Source: a virus. From it: a stretch of 33,132 nucleotides of DNA. The stretch spans positions 1 to 33,132 of the IMG/VR virus record IMGVR_UViG_3300036766_000213. The stretch is one strand, 5' to 3'. The notes beneath the pieces were generated by a model. It worked only from the letters and a program-made list of their open reading frames with translations, ran no database searches and was not told where the DNA came from. Position numbers and translations under genes: made by a program. Shown piece by piece: positions 1 to 6,713 of the stretch. Positions within the stretch are counted from its first letter, which is position 1; the number at the start of each line of letters is the position of its first letter.

Positions 1-39
1 TGCTCTTGACAGTCATACTAGACACCTCGAAATGAGAAA

Positions 40-195
40 ATGCGAGCGAAGAAAACCGGGACCAAAGCTTCTGCACAAGCTAAAGAATCTATGTCTAAAG
101 CTCGCCAAGGAAAACCCAAGACAGGAAAAGCCTTGGAGGCCGTTCGGAGAAATGTCGCAAAAGCTCGAAAGGTTTGGCATGGACATAAGCCCTAG
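40..195 (+). CDS. Small basic protein, possibly NUMOD3-like fragment
   Basis: A 51-aa plus-strand ORF, rich in Lys, Ala and Arg, that runs convergently into the glycosyltransferase gene and overlaps its stop by 4 nt. Residues about 12-45 contain SMSKARQGKPKTGK, which resembles the short basic helical repeats (NUMOD3 type) found in HNH and GIY-YIG homing endonucleases, but only one or two units are present and there is no nuclease core. The start is ATG at 40, after in-frame stops at 7 and 19; only a weak GAG lies upstream. A TTGACA hexamer lies at 6-11 but has no convincing -10 partner. Base composition here is visibly more AT-rich than in the neighbouring genes. An alternative 59-aa ORF in another frame (32-211) overlaps it, so the coding call is tentative. 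Confidence 0.35.
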   Translation: MRAKKTGTKASAQAKESMSKARQGKPKTGKALEAVRRNVAKARKVWHGHKP

Positions 196-1007
196 AACAC
201 TGTTCCGCTAAGTACGTCAAGGTGCCCGACTTTTACCCGGAGGTCGACTGCCAGCCGCTTACCCGCCTTCTTTGCCCGCTCGCAGAATGCTAGGTCTTGG
301 GTAAACACCTTAGTCCCAACCCCCTCAACCCAATCTGCCGCCGTCACGAACCATGGCGCAGCGATCTGCCGGAACAACTCCATCCGGTACAGCGAGCACC
401 CACACGCGATCCCGTTCACTTCCATGATCGTGCCCTTGGTCAGAGCCTCGCGCACGTCACGGGGACGGAAGTCGAGTACACCCGTCCGTGCAAACTCTTC
501 TGGGTCTCCGTATGCCATGGGCATGTTCAAGTCGCCCTTGGTGAAGTAGATCCCTGACACGGCGTCGTACTTGCCCCACTCGATAGACTCTAGGAGGCGG
601 ATGTGGGCATCGGGGCATGGGAGGTTGTCGTCCTCCAGTGTCAACACGTACTTCCACTGAGACAGGTTTGGGTCAGCTAGGACTTGTGCCAGGACTGAGT
701 TATACGCTTGGCCGACCTCGTGGCCTGCAGCGAAGAACACGGCACGCTTCTGGTTCATCGGTGCCACCAGACCCTGCCACGCTTGCACCACCCGCCAGTT
801 GATCTCCCCTCGCGTGGGGATGATGATGACTGTGGAGTTGTCGAGGTAGGTGGACCCCATGACGGTCTCGACGCGGTCGAACCCGAGGCCGGACAGTGCA
901 GATGTGGCGGTGTCGAGAGGGACCATGCCCTGATGAGGATGCAGGCCCGCTCGGGGGCTGCGCTGCGCTTTCAACTTCACTTTCAGCTTCGCCTTCGCCT
1001 TCGCCAT
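192..1007 (-). CDS. GT-A-type glycosyltransferase (family 2-like)
   Basis: Predicted 271-aa nucleotide-sugar-dependent glycosyltransferase. Residues about 58-66 (STVIIIPTR) look like the first beta strand of a GT-A fold. LEDDN at 124-128 is the DxD-like metal and nucleotide-sugar site. FTQDLAFCERAKKAG at 235-249, followed by VGHLD at 260-264, fits the C-terminal acceptor-side motif and metal-binding His of this fold. Residues 1-14 are an alternating Lys/Ala/Leu/Val arm encoded by a hexanucleotide array. It is the last minus-strand gene, 128 bp downstream of the fibre gene, with only a G-rich stretch (GGGGGT) upstream of its ATG. Phage enzymes of this type usually glycosylate virion proteins, phage DNA or host surface glycans; which applies here cannot be told. 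Fold assignment is fairly sure, substrate unknown. Confidence 0.8.
   Translation of the reverse strand: MAKAKAKLKVKLKAQRSPRAGLHPHQGMVPLDTATSALSGLGFDRVETVMGSTYLDNSTVIIIPTRGEINWRVVQAWQGLVAPMNQKRAVFFAAGHEVGQAYNSVLAQVLADPNLSQWKYVLTLEDDNLPCPDAHIRLLESIEWGKYDAVSGIYFTKGDLNMPMAYGDPEEFARTGVLDFRPRDVREALTKGTIMEVNGIACGCSLYRMELFRQIAAPWFVTAADWVEGVGTKVFTQDLAFCERAKKAGKRLAVDLRVKVGHLDVLSGTVF
966..1005. repeat. Hexanucleotide array in glycosyltransferase 5' end
   Basis: Imperfect 6-bp repeats of the CTTCGC type on the plus strand, read on the minus strand as GCGAAG, giving the AK/LK dipeptide arm of the glycosyltransferase. Confidence 0.7.
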
Positions 1008-1035
1008 GTGTATAGACCCCCGTCAGTCGAATCAA

Positions 1036-1067
1036 ACTCCGACTCAGATACCAACTCCAACCCCGAG
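1036..1067. repeat. Hexanucleotide array in non-coding leader
   Basis: Five imperfect 6-bp units (ACTCCG, ACTCAG, ATACCA, ACTCCA, ACCCCG) in the spacer upstream of the glycosyltransferase start. They show that such arrays also occur outside genes in this DNA. Confidence 0.6.
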
Positions 1068-1076
1068 TAGCTTAGC

Positions 1077-1097
1077 AGACACATACCCACTGTGTCT
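1077..1097. other. Hairpin between fibre and glycosyltransferase genes
   Basis: AGACACA and TGTGTCT form a 7-bp stem around a 7-nt loop in the 128-bp spacer. No T-run follows on either strand, so it is not a standard intrinsic terminator. It could be an attenuator or processing site, or chance. Confidence 0.35.
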
Positions 1098-1135
1098 AGT
1101 AGGAGTCTGTGCTTGGTCGGGCTGGTCTCGTTGGT

Positions 1136-3040
1136 CTAGGCATTACGGAACAGCATATGGAAGTTCGCTCGCGCTGCCGGGGTGCCTGACTGCGAGATAT
1201 GGCTCACCTGGAGAGTCTGAGACGTAGCCGAGATCGTGGTTGTGTACAGCCCCTGCCACACGATGTTCAGCGAGGTGTTGGCAGTGGACCCGATCTCGTG
1301 GAACCCGGACGCGGTGTAGTCAGAGGCGAGCAGGATCGAGATGGTGGCTGGCGACGCGGTCGTGGACAGCCCAATGCTGGACGTGTTCGCGGTAGACAGT
1401 TGGAACCCAGCCCAGTAGTAGCCTGGGGTGAGAGCCGTAGCCAGGGCAAACGATGCGAACTTAGCTCCGGTGAGCGAGGACCAGTTAGAGGTATCGGACG
1501 CGTGAGAATGTGTCGTGGTGCCCGACACGCCAACAATGGGACCGATAGTCGAGGCGCTGCGCGTGTAGAGAACGAGTAGGGATGAGATAACCAGAGCGCC
1601 CGTGTTTGTCGTAGCCGAGGACGAGATCGAAATGAGGATCGGGATGTCGACCCGTGTAAACGTCATAGGCACGGGCACAAAGAACATCTGGATCGAAGCC
1701 GAGGCCAGGGTCATGGCTGACGAGGTCATGGCTCCGGTTGGGCGATAGTAATAGCTGGAGATGTACGGTGGAGCATAGGACGCGGTAACAGTCTGTCCGT
1801 TCAACCCGAAGCTGATCGAGTTGGAGTTGGACCAGATCACCTCGCCGCTGGTCACACGAGTTGTCCCTGCTGACACAGACTGGATCGCATTGGCTGACAC
1901 TTGGATCGAACCACCAGAGTAGCCGACTGTCACGATGCCCAGCCCGTTGAACGATAGAGTGCGTGCGTCGAGTGTGGTGCTGGAGTTCTGCGTTGTGTTA
2001 CCCAAGCCGTAGAGCCCAACTGTCTGTGCGCTCTGCGCCGATGCACTCGCGGTGATTGTCGACCCGTCAATCCCGAAGCTGATGTTGTTGGAATTGCTGA
2101 ACACGATGGACGACAGACTGGTCTGGGTGGTGCCAGCGCTAACTACGATACCCGTGATGCCGCCACCGCCAGCAGGGACACTGATGATGACTTCACCGCC
2201 AGAGTACCCAACCGACGCCACGCCGACGCCACGGAAGGTGAGAGACCGCGCATCGACCGTGCCCGATGACACCGACGATGTGGTGTTGCTTGACATGTAG
2301 AGACCGAGGGTTTGATTGGTCTGGGTTGGTACGGTGTATGAGGCCGTGATCCGTGACGACCCGCTCATGCCAAACGAGATACCGTTGCTGTCAGAGAAGA
2401 TCAATGTCCCTGTGGATACAGACTGCGTACCTGCGCTCAAACCAAACGGAGTCTCAGCTACAGGGCTGGCGATACTGCCTGTGACTGTTGACCCGTCAAG
2501 TCCGAAGCTGACTCCGTTCGCGTTGCTGAACACCACAGCCGTCAGGTTGTTGGATGTCGTACCCGCCGAGATGTTGGCAGCAGAGATGAGACCAGCCGTG
2601 GACGGAACTGTGTAGGACGCAGTGATGCGGCTCGACCCGGACATCCCAAAGCTGATCCCGTTGGAGTCGGAGAACACCATCGTCCCGGTGCTGACAGACT
2701 GTGTCCCTGCAGAGATGCCGAACGGAGTCTCTGGCGGCACGCTCGGGACGGTATAGCTCCCGGTCATGGTCACGCCATCCAGCCCAAAGCTCAACCCGTT
2801 ACTGTTACTGAACACGACCTCGCCAGCAGTTGCGCGGGTTGTCCCTGCAGAGATGGACTGAATGCCAGCCGTGATCGCGTTGTGTGAGGCCGTGATCCGC
2901 GACGACCCGGACATCCCGAACGTGATGCCATTGGAGTTGGAGAATACGACGGTCCCGGTAGACACGGATTGTGTCCCGGCCGAGAGCCCACCAAGACCCT
3001 CCAGCACACTGAGCCCACTCCCTGCGTATCCTTGTGCCAT
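1136..3040 (-). CDS. Repeat-built tail fibre/appendage protein
   Basis: 634-aa Ser/Thr/Gly-rich protein with no cysteine. After a short N-terminal segment it has seven copies of a module of about 40 aa starting SAGTQSVSTGT and containing VFSNSNGISFG, in two alternating subtypes: FGMSGSSRITASY and FGLDGSTVTGS. Two copies of a second module (GLY...DARxLxFxGxGxxxVGYSGG) are interleaved. Residues from about 430 are a non-repetitive, probably globular C-terminal domain, the likely receptor- or glycan-contacting end. Beta-strand repeats of this kind are typical of trimeric phage fibres. It lies 2 nt after the 108-aa gene and is the last structural gene before the glycosyltransferase. The repeats are conserved as protein but differ at synonymous positions, so the duplication is not recent. 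The role is inferred from repeats and position. Confidence 0.7.
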   Translation of the reverse strand: MAQGYAGSGLSVLEGLGGLSAGTQSVSTGTVVFSNSNGITFGMSGSSRITASHNAITAGIQSISAGTTRATAGEVVFSNSNGLSFGLDGVTMTGSYTVPSVPPETPFGISAGTQSVSTGTMVFSDSNGISFGMSGSSRITASYTVPSTAGLISAANISAGTTSNNLTAVVFSNANGVSFGLDGSTVTGSIASPVAETPFGLSAGTQSVSTGTLIFSDSNGISFGMSGSSRITASYTVPTQTNQTLGLYMSSNTTSSVSSGTVDARSLTFRGVGVASVGYSGGEVIISVPAGGGGITGIVVSAGTTQTSLSSIVFSNSNNISFGIDGSTITASASAQSAQTVGLYGLGNTTQNSSTTLDARTLSFNGLGIVTVGYSGGSIQVSANAIQSVSAGTTRVTSGEVIWSNSNSISFGLNGQTVTASYAPPYISSYYYRPTGAMTSSAMTLASASIQMFFVPVPMTFTRVDIPILISISSSATTNTGALVISSLLVLYTRSASTIGPIVGVSGTTTHSHASDTSNWSSLTGAKFASFALATALTPGYYWAGFQLSTANTSSIGLSTTASPATISILLASDYTASGFHEIGSTANTSLNIVWQGLYTTTISATSQTLQVSHISQSGTPAARANFHMLFRNA

Positions 3041-3042
3041 AG

Positions 3043-3369
3043 CTATGTCACCGCCACGCCGAAAGCGTTGATGGAGACGTTCCCGTTTCCCGCATAGGCC
3101 CGGAGCACGTCAGTTGTCGCCAAGGTAAGCCCGATGGTGGCGATGAAAGAGTCGTTGGCGGGGAGCGGGAGGTCGTAATAGAGATACTGCTTGGGCGCAT
3201 CTGCAGCACCAGCAGCGGCAATAGACAGACGGACTGTGGTCGTGGTCCCGCCACGATTGCAGAACACCACACTGCTCAAGGTCGCGATAGTCGCGGCTGG
3301 GACCGTGTACACGTCGGTTAAGGTTGTTGCCGCGAGAGCCGCTTGAGCAACGATTGCTGCGTCTGCCAT
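3043..3369 (-). CDS. Small structural protein, tail appendage region
   Basis: 108-aa protein rich in Ala, Thr and Val with alternating beta-type pattern. SVVFCNRGGTTTTVRLSIA at about 52-70 and the Ala-rich start resemble small beta-sandwich virion proteins that sit next to fibre genes in many uncultured phages. No enzyme motif is visible. The start is ATG four bases after the stop of the 81-aa gene, and the stop is two bases before the fibre gene, so it is co-translated with both. A fibre-associated or decoration role is the best guess, by position only. Confidence 0.6.
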   Translation of the reverse strand: MADAAIVAQAALAATTLTDVYTVPAATIATLSSVVFCNRGGTTTTVRLSIAAAGAADAPKQYLYYDLPLPANDSFIATIGLTLATTDVLRAYAGNGNVSINAFGVAVT

Positions 3370-3373
3370 TGGT

Positions 3374-3619
3374 CTAGGCCCCCATCACTGCGAACAGTCT
3401 GGACCACCCTGCTGTACTGCTGCCCCCACCGCCCGAGCCCTTTTCTTCCCAAGTTGTGGACGAGGTCGCAACGTAGAGCTTACCTGCGTTGGCCCCAGCA
3501 TCTGTGGTGAGGTAGAACGACCCAATGGTCAAGTCCGATGCTGGACGATCCGCGAGCAGCCCAGCATAGACATAGACATAGGGCGCAACCGGGACCGCGA
3601 ATAGTCTACGACTGAGCAT
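3374..3619 (-). CDS. Small tail-region protein of unknown function
   Basis: 81-aa protein whose middle part (GSFYLTTDAGANAGKLYVATSSTTWEE, given here only as key residues FYLTTD and GKLYVATS) has the pattern often seen in short beta-hairpin segments of phage tail-fibre-associated proteins. A Gly/Ser linker follows and then a short C-terminal stretch WSRLFAVMGA. Its start overlaps the 3' end of the 74-aa gene by 14 nt in another frame. It may be a small fibre-attachment or connector protein; no function can be assigned from the sequence. Confidence 0.55.
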   Translation of the reverse strand: MLSRRLFAVPVAPYVYVYAGLLADRPASDLTIGSFYLTTDAGANAGKLYVATSSTTWEEKGSGGGGSSTAGWSRLFAVMGA

Positions 3620-3830
3620 GGGGCACGGAGCCGGTGTCCATCATGGTTGTAAAAACCCCCCTCTTGCCACGCACCAGCAACAAGGCTGGACGGGGAGAAC
3701 ACCCCTGCTGCTCTGGTCTGCGTGGAGGAGAAGGACGCATCGCGATACGCGACGTGGCAGAGGAGGTAATGAAGTGTACCATGCGAGCGTGTGCGTAGGG
3801 CGTCATGCGCCCCGGAGTGGTCGGAGCCAT
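3606..3830 (-). CDS. 74-aa basic protein coupled to both neighbours
   Basis: The ATG at 3830 overlaps the TGA stop of the 512-aa gene by one base (TGATG), the classic termination-reinitiation arrangement, and its 3' end overlaps the next gene by 14 nt. The product is Pro/Arg-rich and basic with no recognised domain. The reading frame stays open far upstream inside the 512-aa gene, but only this start fits the gene order. The tight junctions argue that it is real, since otherwise a 210-bp hole would be left in a unit with no comparable holes; the unusual composition argues for caution. Confidence 0.5.
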   Translation of the reverse strand: MAPTTPGRMTPYAHARMVHFITSSATSRIAMRPSPPRRPEQQGCSPRPALLLVRGKRGVFTTMMDTGSVPHAQS

Positions 3831-5368
3831 CAGTAGACTACCTCGACTGGGATAGACAAGACAGCACGAGTCGGGACCGTGGTGCCAGGGACCGACACCA
3901 CCTTGGCGCGGTACACACTCCACCCACGAACACGATAGGTCTCTGGGCGAGCAACCGAGTCCACAATCACGGCCCCGGCGACAGTGAGGTAGGGGCGCCG
4001 GTCGACAGTGCCCGAGGACGGGAAGATGGACGTGGCCGTGGTCCCGTCCCAGAGTTGAACATCGAACTTGGTCCCGCCTGTGCCGGTGCCAACCGAATCG
4101 AGAGCGGTCGCGATGGGAGCAGGGAATCGGATATACCCATCGCAAGAGTTGGCGTAGATCGCATAGGCGTACTGGTTCGCGGCGAGGGTAGTGTCGAAGT
4201 AGAAGTCGAGCGAGTACACACGAGGACCGAGATAGGCACGTAGGTCACGAGACGCGGTCACGACCCCGCCCGCCGTGGTCGCTTCAAAGATTGCGATAGC
4301 ACGGTCAGATGGCTTGGTCCCGTCTGTAGTCACATCAAACGAGCCAGCCCCGTTCCGCCACACGATGTTGGTTGCCGCGTCGGTCAAGGTGACACTGGAC
4401 ACGGTCTCATCGTGAACAAAATAGTTGTCGATCATCGACTTGCCAGGGTGGATCGTAGCGATGAGTGAGGAGAAGGAATACGTGTGGAAGCCGTAGAGCA
4501 TGGTGGTTTGGTAAATGTCTCCAGTCGTGATGACGAGACCGAACTTGACCTCGACATAGCACAGGAGACGTTCGCCGGTGGGGACAGCGGGACGGGAGGC
4601 AGGATCGAGAGGGGTGGTGCCCTTGACGGACTTGGTCTTGGTGATGGCTCCGGCAGCACCGATGCTGAATGTCTCCCAGTAGGATTGGCCAGCGGCAAGG
4701 GCAGCGGCAGCGGAGTCAAGGTTGGTGGAGATTTCCTGGTGGGCGAGGACCGCGTAGGGGACACCTTCATGGACCCCTACCACATCGGTCAGGTTGATGT
4801 AGGCGTCAGGGGTGCCGGTTGCTGTGGCGACTCCACCAGAGTAGATATCAGTCATGCCCCCGTCACCAGTCCCGGTCAAGATGCCGTTGCCTGACGATTC
4901 GTAGTGGCCGAGTTCCAGCGCGAACGCAGCCGACGCGTACCGCACCACGATCTTGAGTTCGACAGCGGACGCGCCCACACCGGCTTGCAGCAGAACCGAG
5001 ATGAACAGCTTGCGAGCGGTGCCGTACGGGATGGGTAGCGTGCTCAGCCAACGCCCCTTGCCGACTGGAGTCAGGACTGTGGTCTGGTCCTCGATGGTGG
5101 TCAAGCCAGCAACCCCTGCTGCACGGATCTGCACCATGCGCCCCGCAGCGACCGGGTTGTCAGCCGTGAACGATGTATCCCCAGGGAATCGGGCCAGGAC
5201 CGATATGTAGACACTGGTCATCGGGTCGACTGTCGCGCCCGCTTGCGCGTTCCAGAGGTGGAGTTCGGTTTCCGCAGTGGGCGTGCCTGGGATCAGGTTC
5301 CCGAAGTTGATCGTCGGGGCCGGGGTCACATCATCGTCAGCGAAGAAAGCTGGGATTGGGAGGGCCAT
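3830..5368 (-). CDS. Large tail-tip/appendage structural protein
   Basis: 512-aa protein, beta-rich with few charged clusters and only two cysteines. It starts MALPIPAFFADDD, and FGNLIPGTPTAETELHLWN (about 22-40) looks like the docking segment of an appendage protein that opens with a beta-sandwich domain. The remainder is a series of Thr/Val/Tyr-rich strands ending PVEVVY. No enzymatic motif is visible. It sits after the 426-aa gene with 33 bp between, containing a 10-bp perfect palindrome AGGTATACCT (5376-5385); an AAAGG lies rather far from the ATG. Position between hub and fibre genes suggests a baseplate or fibre-attachment protein. I do not recognise the family. Confidence 0.6.
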   Translation of the reverse strand: MALPIPAFFADDDVTPAPTINFGNLIPGTPTAETELHLWNAQAGATVDPMTSVYISVLARFPGDTSFTADNPVAAGRMVQIRAAGVAGLTTIEDQTTVLTPVGKGRWLSTLPIPYGTARKLFISVLLQAGVGASAVELKIVVRYASAAFALELGHYESSGNGILTGTGDGGMTDIYSGGVATATGTPDAYINLTDVVGVHEGVPYAVLAHQEISTNLDSAAAALAAGQSYWETFSIGAAGAITKTKSVKGTTPLDPASRPAVPTGERLLCYVEVKFGLVITTGDIYQTTMLYGFHTYSFSSLIATIHPGKSMIDNYFVHDETVSSVTLTDAATNIVWRNGAGSFDVTTDGTKPSDRAIAIFEATTAGGVVTASRDLRAYLGPRVYSLDFYFDTTLAANQYAYAIYANSCDGYIRFPAPIATALDSVGTGTGGTKFDVQLWDGTTATSIFPSSGTVDRRPYLTVAGAVIVDSVARPETYRVRGWSVYRAKVVSVPGTTVPTRAVLSIPVEVVY

Positions 5369-5401
5369 GAGGAGTAGGTATACCTTTCTCTGCGGACGGT
5401 G

Positions 5402-6682
5402 CTAAGCAGGGATGAGGAACATACAGTTGGGCAAAGCCACAAGTGTTGGGTGGCGAGCTATGTCTGCGATGTCGATGACGGTATCTGGAGTGCCGCCGAA
5501 GGTCGAGAAGATGCCCCGCGCAATCCCGTCGGCCGAGGAGTACACCATCGCCTCGGTTGCGTTGGTGTCGATAGAGTTCCCGCCCCACACGACGGATGCC
5601 CAAGGAGCCGTACTCGTTGGAGTGATGGTGTCGGCCATAGCTCTAGGGCCTAGATTGAAAGAGCCGCCAGAGTAGGCCAGTCCCCAAGCGAATTGCTCAT
5701 ACAGATTTTCGTCCGTGTCGTCGGCCCTTGTCACGACTCCAGCAAAAGTCAGGTCCACAAACAAACCCCATGTCCCATCCGGGTTTTTGTCAGAGAACTC
5801 TACGAATCCGACCACAGCCGTAGGTGTTATACGGAAGCCTCGTACCGTGTCTGCCCACTTGCCAAACTGCGGGCTAAAGTCATCCGTGCTGTCATAGTCT
5901 TGCGTAGCGACGACCGCAGTTCCAGTGCCATCCGTTCGACACTTCTTCAATCGGATTGTCACAGTTTGATGATCGACGTGATAGGCCAGTCCTGGTGGGC
6001 CAAGTTCTAACCAATAGAGCCACCCCCCGGAGTACCCTACGCCCAGACCTACCCACCCACCAGCCGTGAGCCCTGTGAAGGTATTGGAACTGACTGCCGA
6101 GGGGTCGAGTACAGTGATGGTCCCGTCGCCGTTCCAGTAGGCGAGTGACCCGTCACCGACCGCTGCAAATGAGTCGGTAGGAATGTAGCAGAACCGTTCT
6201 ACAGTAAATGTGGGCGACGTGATTGCCACCGCCCGATCTTCGACCCAACCTCCTAGCGAGTCGTACACACTGGCTATGACCGTCCCGTTGCCAACATCGA
6301 AGAATGCGTGGTAGGCCGGGACGCCAGTGTCGCGAGTAGGAGTAGGGAAGTCGTACCGCCCTGGTGACACAGTGTAACTCGACGCGCCACCCGATGCAGG
6401 AGGGGAGTCAGAGATCACGACCTCGCCCGGATGCCCGGTATTACTCGCCACAATGACTCGTGACCCTGGGTAGAATGTCCGGCGCCCGTTGACCCCGACT
6501 CGATACTCCGTGTCCCCGCCCACATTCTTCACGACAATCGTGTTCAGCCCCTCGTGCCGCACCACGACTACTTCACGAATGTCTGCTTCCCGCTCGCGAC
6601 GAGTGTTGAGCAGGGACCGCATGTCGCGGCGGCCTACATCGCGTAGGGCAGCGGAGTGGGAGCCGGTGTGGGAGTCAGACAT
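5402..6682 (-). CDS. Tail-tip protein, beta-rich, unknown family
   Basis: 426-aa protein. The first 50 residues are charged and helical. Residues about 35-90 hold a small barrel-like segment (NTIVVKNVGGDTEYRVGV followed by YPGSRVIVASN) of a kind seen in baseplate proteins. From about 110 on there are Gly/Trp/Tyr-rich beta segments such as GGWVGLGVGYSGGWLYWLE that could form a propeller or stacked sheet. It has a strong AGGAGG eight bases before the ATG. Directly downstream of the hub gene, it is probably part of the tail tip or the base of an appendage. No catalytic residues are apparent. Confidence 0.6.
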   Translation of the reverse strand: MSDSHTGSHSAALRDVGRRDMRSLLNTRREREADIREVVVVRHEGLNTIVVKNVGGDTEYRVGVNGRRTFYPGSRVIVASNTGHPGEVVISDSPPASGGASSYTVSPGRYDFPTPTRDTGVPAYHAFFDVGNGTVIASVYDSLGGWVEDRAVAITSPTFTVERFCYIPTDSFAAVGDGSLAYWNGDGTITVLDPSAVSSNTFTGLTAGGWVGLGVGYSGGWLYWLELGPPGLAYHVDHQTVTIRLKKCRTDGTGTAVVATQDYDSTDDFSPQFGKWADTVRGFRITPTAVVGFVEFSDKNPDGTWGLFVDLTFAGVVTRADDTDENLYEQFAWGLAYSGGSFNLGPRAMADTITPTSTAPWASVVWGGNSIDTNATEAMVYSSADGIARGIFSTFGGTPDTVIDIADIARHPTLVALPNCMFLIPA

Positions 6683-6713
6683 GGGGGATGCCTCCTGGGG
6701 CTGGGGCTGGGTC

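Noticed and set aside
32-211. 59-aa plus-strand ORF overlapping the left-edge ORF
   Set aside because: No ribosome site, and the other frame (40-195) has a more protein-like repeat pattern and fits tail-to-tail spacing better; not fully excluded.
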